Assembly (NCBI GenBank): GCA_009885845.1
Contig: VFJW01000119.1
Span: 1-34,696, forward strand
Direction: 5' to 3'
Length of the DNA stretch: 34,696 nt
Origin: Geobacter sp.
Lineage (GTDB): Bacteria; Desulfobacterota; Desulfuromonadia; Geobacterales; Pseudopelobacteraceae
Under the pieces are notes generated by a model, which did not search any database, was not told where the DNA came from, and worked only from the letters and a program-made list of their open reading frames with translations. The position numbers and the translations under genes were made by a program. This document shows positions 9,801 through 19,234 of this stretch, in pieces. Every line of letters begins with the position of its first letter. Position 1 is the first letter of the stretch.

Positions 9801-11056
9801 TGATACCATCCATGGGTGACACCGCAGCCAAGGGACTTGCAGCTGCATTCCGCCATGCGGGCATCAGATCGGAAGCGCTCCCCCCTCCGGGTCAGCAGGA
9901 ACTGATGCTCGGCAAGGGAGAGGCCACCTGCAAGGAGTGCCTGCCGCTGCTACTGACTTCCGGTTCACTGCTCCGTTATCTGGAAGAACGCAAGAGACAT
10001 GACGAAGTGGTTGTCTATTTCATGCCGGCCGCCGATGGTCCCTGCCGTTTCGGGCAGTACAACGTGTTCATGTCCAACCATATCAAAAAAAATCACCTTG
10101 ATAACATCGCCCTGCTCTCTCTCTCCTGCGAAAACGGCTATGGCGGCATGTCTACTGCTTTTACCCGGCGAGTATGGCGGGCTTTCAGTATCAGTGACGG
10201 GCTTGATGAAGTGTACGCCGGAGTGCTGACTGTAGCACAGAATCGCGAAGAAACGCTGTCGATTTACGAAGCCGGCAAAGCGCGCATCATTGAGAGCATC
10301 GCTACGGACAAATTTGCAGATACTTTGAACGTGCTTGAAGAGGTGATGTGTGCCCTCGGTCGCTGTGCCAAGAAATATCCGGTGGGTGATGCGGTGATGG
10401 TGAATCTGACCGGAGAAATCTACGTTCGTCGCGATGGATTTTCGCGGCAGTATCTTGTTGAACAGTTGGCCGACCGGGGGGTGCTCGCACGTACAGCTCC
10501 CCTTACGGAATGGATGTACTATACTGATTATCTGGTACTGAAAGGTATTGCGAACGATTCTTCCTTTGGTGCCCGTCTCGGTATTCGTCTGAAAAAACTG
10601 TTCATGCGCAGTGATGAGGCCGACATCCGGAAACGACTTCTCATGAGCGGTTTTTACCACCCCTGTGATGTTGACGTGGAGGATCTGATGGATCGCGGCG
10701 CGGCACTCATCAACCCCGCCTTGAGCGGTGAAACTATACTGACGGTCAGCTCGGTACTGACCGAAGTGGGGGATGATACTCACGGGGTCATCAGTATCGG
10801 ACCGTTCGGTTGCATGCCGTGCCGCATTGCCGAATCGGTTCTGAACCATCGGCTGATTGACGAAAAAGAGAACTTCTCCCGGCACGACGGTGCTTTCTGG
10901 GCGGAGCATAAAAACGAACTCCCGCTGCCGTTTCTCGCCATAGAAACCGATGGCAACTCGTTCCCGCAGGTTGTTGAGGCACGCCTCGAGAGTCTGGTTC
11001 TTTCGGCTCAACGTCTGAAGGCGGAACTGGATAGAGGGGCACATTCCAGTCATTAA
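6806..11056 (+). CDS. Fused acyl-CoA dehydratase/reductase-type activase (tandem BadF/BadG/BcrA/BcrD ATPase plus DUF2229)
   Basis: This 1416-residue protein joins two ASKHA ATPase domains of the 2-hydroxyglutaryl-CoA dehydratase activator (HgdC) type to a long C-terminal region resembling the dehydratase component side. Domain 1 (about 1-250) has CASGTGEFFFQQ and GRCSVFCKSDC. Domain 2 (about 290-555) has LDVGSTTTKAVLL, CSAGTGSFLEEA and QCAAFISSD. DUF2229 begins near 650 (VRVGIPASLFSNTFYPLYAH). Later Cys motifs include CKECLPLL (about 1042) and GPFGCMPCR (about 1332). Family members use ATP to drive electrons through a bridging [4Fe-4S] cluster. Domain 1 lacks the usual D..GS..TK phosphate motif (LGASTISIA), so it may not hydrolyse ATP. 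GGAGG precedes the ATG. The substrate is unknown and the gene stands alone. Confidence 0.88.
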   Translation: MSKSFGVCLGASTISIAERTDTGVVYSRITHDGRVMGVLDEFFDTALPANIGFTGRKFKKLITIPTVSEPEAVELAYRQIRPSYPDIDCIVSAGGETFLVYMLDSKGNIRGVHTGNKCASGTGEFFFQQIKRMELGIEEAVERAAGSESYPVAGRCSVFCKSDCTHALNKGRDKGEVAAGLCRMMAGKIIELLQKAQAKKILMIGGVCSNRVVLDYIRESYPDTVVPSEALGFEALGALLWAEEHGIVVTDREALISAAYHSFPTFPALKEAGTGVTFKSAPRGEFYEGEYVCGLDVGSTTTKAVLLRTDTMAITASVYLRTNGDPIAASRECYRQILAQVPAGAALAITGLGVTGSGRQIAGLHSLSEGVINEIVAHATAAVHFDPEVETIFEIGGQDAKYTSITNRVASDYAMNEACSAGTGSFLEEACSESLGIKTVEIAGIAFESTAPPNFNDQCAAFISSDIKTAVQEGVAREDIVAGLVYSICQNYLNRVKGNRPVGRKIFMQGGVCYNSAVPAAMAQLCGQEIIVPPEPGLMGAFGAALEVYRKIERGLLQRQVFDLTELATREVEYKEPFVCAGGVEKCDRKCSVARITVKGKTYPFGGACNKYYNIIGNKNAYDTNEFDLVRLHEELVYRKYTPAPLNNGGVRVGIPASLFSNTFYPLYAHFFANLGAEVILGDTLDPRGMEAIGAPFCYPVVLSHGLTGGLLQKELDYLFIPHVLSSAVESGDEASCTCPFVQAEPYYLKAAFHEQLAPRLITAVLTFDDHKKLRKAFAGIGRQFGVSARAAGRAFDDAWRVLLAMRSEMREIGARFIAGLSENETAVVLFGRSYNAFNRHGNMGIPHKFATRGTKIIPHDFLPLNDSQGDTVEWMYWTSGQGILSGATYILDKPNLYGVYITNFSCGPDSFITGYFRNIMGQKPSLTLELDAHTADAGVDTRIEAFLDVVRGYRELNLPRPVEDTFVPSELLSRKSGMFVRTGNGKEYPLTDPKVTVLIPSMGDTAAKGLAAAFRHAGIRSEALPPPGQQELMLGKGEATCKECLPLLLTSGSLLRYLEERKRHDEVVVYFMPAADGPCRFGQYNVFMSNHIKKNHLDNIALLSLSCENGYGGMSTAFTRRVWRAFSISDGLDEVYAGVLTVAQNREETLSIYEAGKARIIESIATDKFADTLNVLEEVMCALGRCAKKYPVGDAVMVNLTGEIYVRRDGFSRQYLVEQLADRGVLARTAPLTEWMYYTDYLVLKGIANDSSFGARLGIRLKKLFMRSDEADIRKRLLMSGFYHPCDVDVEDLMDRGAALINPALSGETILTVSSVLTEVGDDTHGVISIGPFGCMPCRIAESVLNHRLIDEKENFSRHDGAFWAEHKNELPLPFLAIETDGNSFPQVVEARLESLVLSAQRLKAELDRGAHSSH

Positions 11057-11088
11057 GCAAGTCATGATGAAACACCAGCATGAGAAAA

Positions 11089-11118
11089 GGGCGTCCCGGA
11101 TGGGGCGCCCTTTTTTTT
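11089..11118 (+). terminator. Intrinsic terminator after the activase gene
   Basis: GGGCGTCCC-GGAT-GGGGCGCCC forms a 9-bp stem with one G-T pair and is followed by eight T. On the other strand the hairpin is followed by only four T, so it may also help end the convergent tsaB operon. Confidence 0.9.
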
Positions 11119-11138
11119 AAAATGGAATTACGGGGGCA

Positions 11139-11840
11139 TTATTTTTTTGCCGCAAGATTTATTTCGGCATCAGAAGCGCGCAGGTAGATCGGCAGCAATT
11201 GGGACGGCTTCAGTAATGAGCCGTTATTGACGGTATTCAGCGCGAGCAGAACACCATTGGAGGCATGGGGGATATGGAGTGGGAAGGGGGCAAAAACCGC
11301 CAGCTTGCCAAGACGTTCAGCAATCTGATCGTGATAGCGTACCGCGCCGTCGCCGACGAAGATGACCTGCCGATCGGTCAGAACGGCAATTTGATCGAGA
11401 AGTGCAGCAGGGGAGAGAACGCAATCAGCGACACGAGGGGAGGGGACAGGAACAGAACAGTCATACAGTGCGGCGTACACCTCACTCTTTCGGGCATCAA
11501 GCATCGGACAGACCAGTGTGGACTGGAGAGAAAAATTCATGGCCAGCATGGCTAATGAAGAAAAACCGGCGCATGGTTTATCAAGCGCCAGTGCCAACCC
11601 CTGAATTGTCGCGACACCGCCACGCACCCCGGTGAATGATCCGGGCCCGATTGATGAAGCAAAGAGCTCGATGTCGGCAAGTGCCAGTCCTGCTGTTGAT
11701 AACAGCCGTTCTATTTCGGGTAGAAGGCGGGCGGAAAGGGTACGGTTGGTATTTAACAGCGACTCGGCAACGATCTGCTCGCCAACGGCGATGGCAATGC
11801 TGGCGCGGGATGTTGAAGTGTCAATGGCAAGGATGTTCAT
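11139..11840 (-). CDS. tsaB: tRNA N6-threonylcarbamoyladenosine biosynthesis protein TsaB
   Basis: TsaB is the inactive ASKHA-fold partner of TsaD in the complex that places t6A at position 37 of ANN-decoding tRNAs. At 233 residues it has the normal length. MNILAIDTSTSRASIAI and the signature FASSIGPGSFTGVRGGVA are diagnostic of the family, with LDARKSEVYAALY in the second half. It is the last gene of the pyrH-to-tsaB operon; its ATG lies two bases after the rseP stop. Confidence 0.95.
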   Translation of the reverse strand: MNILAIDTSTSRASIAIAVGEQIVAESLLNTNRTLSARLLPEIERLLSTAGLALADIELFASSIGPGSFTGVRGGVATIQGLALALDKPCAGFSSLAMLAMNFSLQSTLVCPMLDARKSEVYAALYDCSVPVPSPRVADCVLSPAALLDQIAVLTDRQVIFVGDGAVRYHDQIAERLGKLAVFAPFPLHIPHASNGVLLALNTVNNGSLLKPSQLLPIYLRASDAEINLAAKK

Positions 11841-11842
11841 TG

Positions 11843-12985
11843 TTACCCCTGACGGGTCACAAAATACCTGATGATATCGTTGTAGAACGCCAGAACCATG
11901 AGGCCTAACAGCAACACCATGCCGATCTGCTGGGCATATTCACGAACTTTTTGCGGGACAGGACGCCGGAAGATAAATTCCATGAAATAGAACAGCAGGT
12001 GCCCGCCGTCAAGTACCGGAACCGGCAGCAGGTTAAGTACTCCCAGGTTGACAGAGAGAAGCGCCATAAATGCCAGAAAAGGCGCAATGCCGGCCGAGGC
12101 CTGCTCTCCGGCCATCTTGGCGATCATGATCGGTCCGCCGACACTATCCATCGGAACAATACGCTGCACCATTTTAACCAGCGACATGAATGTCAGGCCG
12201 ATGACCTTCCCGGTTTGCTCAGTCCCTTTAACGACCGCTTGAACGGGATTGTAGTATTCGGTGACAAATTCACCCGCTGAGGCGACTCCGATGGCATAAC
12301 CATTAATTTGTTCACCGAACAGGTTTTTTGAAATACGCGGTTCAGGAGTAATGGTGAAGGAGATATCCCGGGTTTCACGTGTTACCGTCACAATAAGCGG
12401 GCTGCCGTTGCTTGCAGAAACCGCATCGGCAATCTGATCCCAGCGGTTAATCGGCCGGTTGTTGATCGCAGTGATAAGATCATCTTTTTGAATGCCGACT
12501 CTGGCAGCTGGTTTGTCCTTAAGCGCCTCACCTATTTTGGTGGTTACGGTAGGAACACCCATCATGCAAAGTACGATAAAGATAAGCCAGGCAAAGAGCA
12601 GATTGAACATCGGGCCGGCCATGACTATTGCGATCCTCGCCAGTACCGGTTTATGAGAAAAGGAGCGGGCTTTCTCGTCTTCGGTCAGTTCACGAAACAC
12701 CGGTTCAGAAGTAACATCCGTCGGAGAGTTTTTGTCTTCCGGGCGGGGATCCGACTCCCCCCCCTCAATAAACCCTCCCTCGCCGAACATCTTGACATAT
12801 CCACCAAGCGGAAAGGCTGAAAGCAGATATTCGGTCTCGCCGATTTTTTTACCGATGAGTTTGGGTCCAAAGCCGAGAGAAAATTTCTCAACACTGACCC
12901 CCATCCATTTGGCCAGCAGAAAATGTCCCAATTCATGCACAAAGATCAAAATTCCTAACACAATTATTGCATATATAACGGTCAT
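11843..12985 (-). CDS. rseP: RIP metalloprotease RseP (site-2 protease)
   Basis: This membrane zinc protease cleaves substrates such as anti-sigma factors inside the inner membrane. The 380-residue protein has the first transmembrane segment with HELGH (H17-H21), a loop GYVKMFGEGG, a second membrane segment after MAGPMFNLLFAWL, a PDZ domain at roughly 120-195, and the C-terminal LDG motif (VPVLDGGHLLFYFMEF) that supplies the third zinc ligand. Only one PDZ domain is evident, as in many non-enteric homologues. The ATG follows the dxr stop after one base. Confidence 0.96.
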   Translation of the reverse strand: MTVIYAIIVLGILIFVHELGHFLLAKWMGVSVEKFSLGFGPKLIGKKIGETEYLLSAFPLGGYVKMFGEGGFIEGGESDPRPEDKNSPTDVTSEPVFRELTEDEKARSFSHKPVLARIAIVMAGPMFNLLFAWLIFIVLCMMGVPTVTTKIGEALKDKPAARVGIQKDDLITAINNRPINRWDQIADAVSASNGSPLIVTVTRETRDISFTITPEPRISKNLFGEQINGYAIGVASAGEFVTEYYNPVQAVVKGTEQTGKVIGLTFMSLVKMVQRIVPMDSVGGPIMIAKMAGEQASAGIAPFLAFMALLSVNLGVLNLLPVPVLDGGHLLFYFMEFIFRRPVPQKVREYAQQIGMVLLLGLMVLAFYNDIIRYFVTRQG

Positions 12986-12986
12986 T

Positions 12987-14147
12987 TCAGTATCCCATTT
13001 CCTTGCAAATTTCCCGTGCAGATTCTCTGCCCCAGAGATCGGCCTTCAGAACCTCATCGATGGAGCGCAGATGATGTGGTGTGTGGGCATCCATGGTGCG
13101 CTCAATAGTTTCGGCTATCCGGGTGAAGCCGATACGTCCTTCCAAAAACTCAGCAACAGCAATTTCGTTCGCGGCATTCATAACGGCCGGCATGCTTTCT
13201 CCTGCTGAAATGGCGCGATAGGCAAGGCCAAGGCAGCGGAACTTTTCGATATCCGGGTTAAAGAAGGTGAGGCCGGAGAAGGAAGTTAAATCAAGTGGTC
13301 TGACGCCAGTGGTTACCCGCTCAGGATAGGCCAGAGCATAGGCTATGGGGGCTTTCATATCCGGCGTGCCAAGCTGTGCAATAACGCAGCCGTCCACATA
13401 CTCCACCATAGAGTGAATGATGCTCTGCGGATGGATATTGACCAGTATTTTTTCTACCGGAGTGTTGAACAGCCAGCGGGCTTCGATCACTTCGAGTCCC
13501 TTGTTCATCATGGTGGCAGAATCGATGGTGATTTTTTTACCCATGTTCCAGTTGGGGTGGTTGAGGGCATCCCGCACCGTTACTGTCGATAGTTGCGAGG
13601 CCGGAGTGGATAAAAACGGACCGCCTGACGCAGTCAGGATTATTTTTTGTATATCTTCGTTGCGATGTCCTTCGATTGACTGAAAGATAGCGCTGTGTTC
13701 GCTGTCAACCGGGAAAAGCCGCACACCGAACTCTGCTACCAGATCCATGAAGAGATGACCGGCGGTAACCAGAGTCTCCTTGTTGGCGAGGGCAATATCC
13801 TTGCGGGCCCGGATGGCGGCAGCTGTCGGAACCAAGCCGGCGGCTCCGACAATTGCGGCCACTACCATTTCGGTTTCATCTGCGGTTGCTGCGGCAATCA
13901 AGCCTTCCACACCACCCAGGATTGTGACGTCCAGGCCGCTGCACAATTCTTTCAGGCGTGGAACGTCATCCTGTGAGGCAACAACTGCAATTCGGGGAGC
14001 AAACTGCTTGATCTGTCGTACAAGCAACTCAAGGTTTTTTCCGGCAGTCAGTGCTACAACCCGGAACCGGTCGGGGTGAGCGCTGATGATTTCCAACGTG
14101 CTGACGCCAATAGAGCCGGTTGAGCCAAGGATAGTGATGTTTTTCAT
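12987..14147 (-). CDS. dxr: 1-deoxy-D-xylulose 5-phosphate reductoisomerase
   Basis: Dxr converts DXP to MEP with NADPH, the committed step of the non-mevalonate isoprenoid pathway. The protein has 386 residues. The NADPH-binding loop [14 protein letters not shown] is at the N-terminus. ASGGPF, the metal-site region ([15 protein letters not shown]) and the substrate loop [15 protein letters not shown] are intact. It supplies precursors used by the nearby uppS product. It is three bases downstream of cdsA in the operon. Confidence 0.97.
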   Translation of the reverse strand: MKNITILGSTGSIGVSTLEIISAHPDRFRVVALTAGKNLELLVRQIKQFAPRIAVVASQDDVPRLKELCSGLDVTILGGVEGLIAAATADETEMVVAAIVGAAGLVPTAAAIRARKDIALANKETLVTAGHLFMDLVAEFGVRLFPVDSEHSAIFQSIEGHRNEDIQKIILTASGGPFLSTPASQLSTVTVRDALNHPNWNMGKKITIDSATMMNKGLEVIEARWLFNTPVEKILVNIHPQSIIHSMVEYVDGCVIAQLGTPDMKAPIAYALAYPERVTTGVRPLDLTSFSGLTFFNPDIEKFRCLGLAYRAISAGESMPAVMNAANEIAVAEFLEGRIGFTRIAETIERTMDAHTPHHLRSIDEVLKADLWGRESAREICKEMGY

Positions 14148-14150
14148 GGG

Positions 14151-14945
14151 TCAGCCTTTGAAGAAGAACAGCACGTAATAGTAGGTAACGGGTGCGGCAA
14201 ACAGGATGCTGTCAAGGCGGTCAAGCACGCCGCCATGCCCCGGAATGAGGGTTCCGGAATCCTTGACGCCGAAACTGCGCTTCAGTAGAGATTCAAACAG
14301 ATCTCCCACCTGTCCGACCATGCCAACTACGAGGGCTGTTATGATGGCATCATAAAAGGTCAATTGCGGGAAGAATGTAAATTTTGCCAGCATGGTTCCG
14401 CAGATACTGCCAACCAAGCCGCCAATTGCACCTTCAATACTTTTTTTCGGGCTTACCAGAGGGTAGAGACGATGCTTGCCAAAGGCGCTGCCGATGTAAT
14501 ATGCCGTTGAATCATTTGTCATCACGATCAGCATGATGACAAACAGCCACTTGACTCCGAATGGTGTTTGTCGCAACAGCACAATGTGCATCATCAGGAA
14601 AGGGATGTAGAGGAACGCCAACAGGGCAAACGCCACATCACGCGCGGCAGTTTCAATGGTGTGGACGCGGAACAGGAACAGTAGTGAAAAACCAAAAAAA
14701 AGGAGACCTAATGCGGGGATGAAAAGTTTGTCATTACCTGCAAAAGGGACAAAAATCAGTGTTGACCCGGTTACAGCAGAAAGCCAGAGTTCTACCTTCC
14801 GCTCCGGTAGCGCCATACGATAGAATTCAGCAATACATATTGCGGAAAGAAATGCCAGAAAACAGGCGAGTGTAAGCTGACTCCCCTTCAAGACAATCAG
14901 GATGATGATTGGCAGCAGTATGCCTGCAGAGATCAGGCGTTTGAT
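14151..14945 (-). CDS. cdsA: Phosphatidate cytidylyltransferase (start uncertain)
   Basis: CdsA makes CDP-diacylglycerol from phosphatidate and CTP in the inner membrane. The C-terminal signature is clear: KKSIEGAIGGLVGS, then SFGVKDSGTLIPGHGGVLDR (two separate blocks), with several hydrophobic helices. With standard start codons the gene can only begin at a TTG (14891), which loses the first membrane helix and has no Shine-Dalgarno. The frame continues upstream as IKRLISAGILLPIIILIVLK, which matches the usual CdsA N-terminus (MKRLI...). The codon at the expected Met is ATC (14943-14945), seven bases after AAGGGG. I therefore place the start at this ATC, overlapping uppS by 13 bases; a TGA lies just upstream in frame. 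Confidence 0.85.
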   Translation of the reverse strand: MKRLISAGILLPIIILIVLKGSQLTLACFLAFLSAICIAEFYRMALPERKVELWLSAVTGSTLIFVPFAGNDKLFIPALGLLFFGFSLLFLFRVHTIETAARDVAFALLAFLYIPFLMMHIVLLRQTPFGVKWLFVIMLIVMTNDSTAYYIGSAFGKHRLYPLVSPKKSIEGAIGGLVGSICGTMLAKFTFFPQLTFYDAIITALVVGMVGQVGDLFESLLKRSFGVKDSGTLIPGHGGVLDRLDSILFAAPVTYYYVLFFFKG

Positions 14946-15688
14946 AGGCCGCCCCTTTGTGTTATCTGGTCACCGGTCATTCCGAAACGCCGCTCCCGAG
15001 ACTGAAAATCTGCAAGTGCTTTTTGCAATTCATTAATGGTGAAATCCGGCCAGTTCGTTTCGGTGAAATAAAGTTCGGTATAGGCAAGTTGCCAAAGCAG
15101 GAAGTTGCTGATGCGTTTCTCACCGCTGGTGCGGATCAGAAAGTCAGGGTCAGGCAGGTTGCTTGTGTCCAGATAGCTATCAATCAGTTCGGTGGTGATC
15201 TCGGCTGTGGATAATTTACCGGCAGCGACGTCTTCTGCAAGGCGGACTGCTGCCTGGCATAACTCTTGCCGACCACCGTAGGAGAGGGCCAGTGTCAATA
15301 CCATTCCAGTATTGGAAGCAGTTTTGTGTATGGCCTTATCCATTGTTTCGTTAACATCGGCCGGTAGTTCACTTCGATTGCCAATAATGTTGTAACGGAT
15401 ATTATTACGCATCATGCGCGCAGTTTCGTGGCTGATATACTTTTTGAGCAGGGTCATCAAAGCCCGTACTTCTAACGCCGGCCGCGACCAGTTTTCCGTG
15501 GAGAAGGCAAAAAGGGTCAGGTATTTGATCCCGAGCAGGGACGCCTGCTCAACAACCATTTTTACTGTTTCTGCCCCTCGCTGATGCCCGACTATGCGTT
15601 TGAGCATGCGCTGTTGTGCCCAGCGGCCGTTACCATCCATTATAACCGCCAGATGAACCGGCATTTTGTGCGGATCAAGCGGTGCCAT
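14933..15688 (-). CDS. uppS: Undecaprenyl diphosphate synthase (cis-prenyltransferase)
   Basis: UppS extends farnesyl-PP with isopentenyl-PP to the C55 lipid carrier used for cell-wall and O-antigen synthesis. The 251-residue protein has the catalytic aspartate D18 in VIMDGNGRWAQQR, the FSTENWSRP segment, LSYGGRQEL and the C-terminal RTSGEKRISNFLLWQLAYTE (20 residues of the signature). Its ATG shares one base with the frr stop (TGATG), indicating coupled translation. Confidence 0.97.
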   Translation of the reverse strand: MAPLDPHKMPVHLAVIMDGNGRWAQQRMLKRIVGHQRGAETVKMVVEQASLLGIKYLTLFAFSTENWSRPALEVRALMTLLKKYISHETARMMRNNIRYNIIGNRSELPADVNETMDKAIHKTASNTGMVLTLALSYGGRQELCQAAVRLAEDVAAGKLSTAEITTELIDSYLDTSNLPDPDFLIRTSGEKRISNFLLWQLAYTELYFTETNWPDFTINELQKALADFQSRERRFGMTGDQITQRGGLSNA

Positions 15689-16245
15689 CAGACTTCCAGG
15701 ACCTCTTTCTCTTTATGTGCAACCGCATCATCCATCTTCTGCTCAAAGCTTTTGGTAACTTCCTGAACATCTTTTTCAAATTTTTTGAGTTCGTCTTCTG
15801 TGATAGCTTTATCTTTTTCCAGTTTTTTCAGCTTGTCAATCGCATCACGGCGGATGTTTCTAATTGCTATCTTGTCCTCTTCAGCTTTTTTCTTAAGTCC
15901 TTTTACAATATCTTTACGGCGCTCTTCAGTCAGAGGAGGAAGATTCAGGCGAATGGATTTGCCGTCGTTTGAAGGGGTCAAGCCGATGTTGGCGTTCATA
16001 ATTGCCTTCTCAATGGTCGGAATAATCTTGGCTTCCCAGGGAGTTATAGTAATAGTGCGAGCTTCAGGAACAGCCAGGGTTGCTACCTGGCTCAGCGAAG
16101 AGGTGTTGCCGTAATAATCGACGGTTATGGCGTCAAGGATGCCTGTTGTTGCCCGTCCGGTGCGAATCTTCTGGAATTCGTTTTTCAGAACCCCCAACGT
16201 TTTTTCCATATGGATTTTCATATCATCAAGAATGCTCTTCGGCAT
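15688..16245 (-). CDS. frr: Ribosome recycling factor
   Basis: RRF, together with EF-G, splits the post-termination ribosome. At 185 residues it has the standard length and the complete domain pattern: an N-terminal helix (MEKTLGVLKNEFQKIRTGRA), the small beta domain with LDAITVDYYGN, and the long C-terminal helices with RLNLPPLTEERRKDIVKGL. AAGGAGAA precedes the ATG, inside the end of pyrH. Confidence 0.98.
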   Translation of the reverse strand: MPKSILDDMKIHMEKTLGVLKNEFQKIRTGRATTGILDAITVDYYGNTSSLSQVATLAVPEARTITITPWEAKIIPTIEKAIMNANIGLTPSNDGKSIRLNLPPLTEERRKDIVKGLKKKAEEDKIAIRNIRRDAIDKLKKLEKDKAITEDELKKFEKDVQEVTKSFEQKMDDAVAHKEKEVLEV

Positions 16246-16247
16246 GG

Positions 16248-16985
<738 letters not shown>

Positions 16986-17032
16986 TTAAACTATTTGGTA
17001 AAAACGAACCTGAAAAACAGTTGTAAATTCAT

Positions 17033-17062
17033 AAAAAAAAGCCGGCCATATCAGGCCGGCTT
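17033..17062 (-). terminator. Intrinsic terminator after tsf
   Basis: On the minus strand AAGCCGGCC-TGATAT-GGCCGGCTT is a perfect 9-bp stem followed by a run of T. It begins about ten bases after the tsf stop and divides rpsB-tsf from pyrH. Confidence 0.93.
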
Positions 17063-17072
17063 CGATGAAGGA

Positions 17073-18008
17073 TTAAAGTCCGGCAACTGCCGCCACTTCG
17101 GCGGCAAAGTCACATTCCTTCTTTTCCAGTCCCTCTCCGAGGGCATATTTGGTGAAGCGGGTGACCGTAATCTTCGTGCCAAGCGCTTTGCCTGTTTCAG
17201 CAGCAAATTGCAGGATAGTCTTGTCAGTATCTTTAACAAACTGCTGTTCAAGAAGGCAGATGTCGGCGTAGAACTTGTTGACCTGGCCGTCGATGATCTT
17301 TTCGATGATATTTTCCGGTTTGCCGGTTTCACGTGCCTTGGCACGATAAATATCTTTCTCCCGCTCAAGTACCGCCGGGTCAACTTCACATCGCTGTACA
17401 TACAGAGGTGAAGCAGCTGCGGAATGCATCGCAACATCTTTTACAAAAGCGGCAAAGAGAGGGTCTTTAGCGGCAGCAGCGTTGTCGCAGGTTGCTTCTA
17501 CCAGAACACCGATTTTTCCGCCTGCATGAATGTATGAGCCGATTACGCCGGCACCCGGGAGAACAAAGCTGCTGAAGCGGCGGATCTGCATGTTTTCGCC
17601 GATGACGGAAATAGCTTCATTCAGCATTGTCTGAATAGTTTTGCTGCTGTCGCCACAGTATGGCTGAGCGAACAGCTCCTCAACAGTTACAGGATTAGCC
17701 TGAAGGATATGGTTGGCAATGTCTTTTACAAAGCCCTGAAACTTCTCGTTTTTTGCTACAAAGTCGGTTTCACTGTTGATCTCAAGCAAAATACCTTTAG
17801 TGCCATCTGAAGACACAGCCGCGGCAACCATACCTTCAGTTGCAGCGCGCCCGGCTTTTTTTGAAGCGGCAGCAAGGCCTTTTGTACGAAGGAAATCGAC
17901 CGCCTGGTCAAAATTTCCGTCAGTTTGTTCAAGCGCCTTTTTGCAGTCCAGCATTCCGGCACCGGTTGATTTTCTCAGTTCTGATATCTGCGCAGCAGTT
18001 ACAGCCAT
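17073..18008 (-). CDS. tsf: Elongation factor Ts
   Basis: EF-Ts is the nucleotide exchange factor for EF-Tu. The 311-residue product is a long-form EF-Ts: an N-terminal UBA-like domain with [18 protein letters not shown], the core with [15 protein letters not shown], and a second half including [22 protein letters not shown] precedes the ATG. It follows rpsB after 45 bases, the standard pairing, and is terminated by the hairpin at 17033-17062. Confidence 0.98.
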   Translation of the reverse strand: MAVTAAQISELRKSTGAGMLDCKKALEQTDGNFDQAVDFLRTKGLAAASKKAGRAATEGMVAAAVSSDGTKGILLEINSETDFVAKNEKFQGFVKDIANHILQANPVTVEELFAQPYCGDSSKTIQTMLNEAISVIGENMQIRRFSSFVLPGAGVIGSYIHAGGKIGVLVEATCDNAAAAKDPLFAAFVKDVAMHSAAASPLYVQRCEVDPAVLEREKDIYRAKARETGKPENIIEKIIDGQVNKFYADICLLEQQFVKDTDKTILQFAAETGKALGTKITVTRFTKYALGEGLEKKECDFAAEVAAVAGL

Positions 18009-18053
18009 TGTTATTCTCCTATCCTTGATACAACAGAAATTAAGTAATGTAAT

Positions 18054-18842
18054 TTATTCGGCTGTCACTTCAGCAGCAGCTTCAACAACCTCTTCCGCAG
18101 CAACCACTTCAGGAGCATATTCTTCAGTGCCTTCTGTATCTGTCTGCAGTGCGGTTCTGCGTGCCTGAATTCCTTCAAGAACAGCATCAGCCATTTTTGC
18201 CGAAAGCAGACGAATGGCACGGATTGCGTCATCGTTACCTGGAATAACATAATCAATCGGGTCGGGATCGCAATTGGTATCAACGACAGCAACAACCGGA
18301 ATGCCGAGCTTGTTGGCTTCCTGAACGGCGATCTCTTCGTTTTTGGGATCAATGACGAACATGACGCCGGGGAGTTTGTTCATCGTTTTGATGCCGCCAA
18401 GAGTTTTCTGCAGTTTTTCGCGGTCACGGGTAAACTGAAGTGCCTCTTTTTTGGTGTAGGCATCGATAGTACCGTCTTCGAACATGGCGTCGATCTTTTT
18501 GAGACGATCGATACTCTGCTTGACGGTGGCAAAGTTGGTCAGCATGCCACCCAGCCAGCGCTGATTGACGTAATGCATGCCGCAGCGGGCTGCCTCTTCA
18601 GCGACAGAATCCTGAGCCTGCTTTTTTGTGCCGACAAACAGAACAGTGCAGCCGTCCTGAGCGGATTCTTTAACAAAGCTGTAGGCGGTTTTGAAATAAC
18701 GGACGGTTTTCTGCAGATCGATGATGTAAATGCCGTTACGTGCACCGAAAATGTAAGGTTTCATTTTCGGGTTCCAGCGTTTTGTCTGGTGACCGAAATG
18801 GACGCCAGCTTCCAACAGTTCTTTCATACTGATACTTGACAT
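18054..18842 (-). CDS. rpsB: 30S ribosomal protein S2
   Basis: The 262-residue S2 protein starts with the conserved block [18 protein letters not shown] and continues with the typical IYIIDLQKT and [13 protein letters not shown] blocks. [16 protein letters not shown] is near the end. The C-terminus is an extra Ala/Glu-rich tail of about 35 residues. AAAGGAGAAG precedes the ATG. A promoter lies at 18946-18975, giving a leader of about 95 bases. Confidence 0.98.
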   Translation of the reverse strand: MSSISMKELLEAGVHFGHQTKRWNPKMKPYIFGARNGIYIIDLQKTVRYFKTAYSFVKESAQDGCTVLFVGTKKQAQDSVAEEAARCGMHYVNQRWLGGMLTNFATVKQSIDRLKKIDAMFEDGTIDAYTKKEALQFTRDREKLQKTLGGIKTMNKLPGVMFVIDPKNEEIAVQEANKLGIPVVAVVDTNCDPDPIDYVIPGNDDAIRAIRLLSAKMADAVLEGIQARRTALQTDTEGTEEYAPEVVAAEEVVEAAAEVTAE

Positions 18843-18945
18843 GTGCTTCTCCTTTGGTTTTTCCTCCGCCCCGTCGAATCCCCGACATCTAACAACCGAG
18901 GGACACCACCGGATTTACCGAGGCGTGTGAATTGAACAGCGGAAC

Positions 18946-18975
18946 TTTATAGCACAGTAATTTCAGTAAAATCAA
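18946..18975 (-). promoter_or_regulatory. Promoter of rpsB-tsf
   Basis: On the minus strand TTGATT (18970-18975) and TATAAA (18946-18951) are 18 bases apart. The resulting leader runs from about 18939 to 18843 and contains a small hairpin (GTCG-GGGATT-CGAC). Autoregulation by S2 through such leaders is known in other bacteria; no specific match is claimed. Confidence 0.65.
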
Positions 18976-19012
18976 GGGAAAATACGTTGTTTGTCAGGAA
19001 TCAGGCAGGCTT

Positions 19013-19234
19013 TTAACTCACTGCGGCAAGCGGACAGGATACTACGCAGCATCCACAGGAGTCACATCGATCTGAATCCTGTATCTCTGCATATTTGCGG
19101 AATCCGGCGACTTCGAGTGAAATAAGATTGTGAGGACAGACAGCAACGCATCGACCGCACCCGCTGCAACGGGTTGCGTCTATGACAGGAACGACGGAGT
19201 CGCTTTTCAGAGTCCCAGTTCCATCTGTTGCCAT
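19013..19234 (-). CDS. 2[4Fe-4S] ferredoxin
   Basis: The 73-residue protein has two complete cluster motifs: C23, C26, C29, C33 (CSGCGRCVAVCP) and C57, C60, C63, C67 (CDSCGCCVVSCP). It should carry low-potential electrons in the cytoplasm. The ATG overlaps the 3' end of the small cysteine protein gene by 28 bases, so the two are likely co-translated. The Shine-Dalgarno is weak. Its redox partner cannot be told from context. Confidence 0.88.
   Translation of the reverse strand: MATDGTGTLKSDSVVPVIDATRCSGCGRCVAVCPHNLISLEVAGFRKYAEIQDSDRCDSCGCCVVSCPLAAVS

Noticed and set aside
9965-11065. Long minus-strand frame (366 codons) opposite the activase gene
   Set aside because: Antisense to a clear domain-bearing gene, no motif, and crosses the terminator-proximal end without any ribosome binding site of note.
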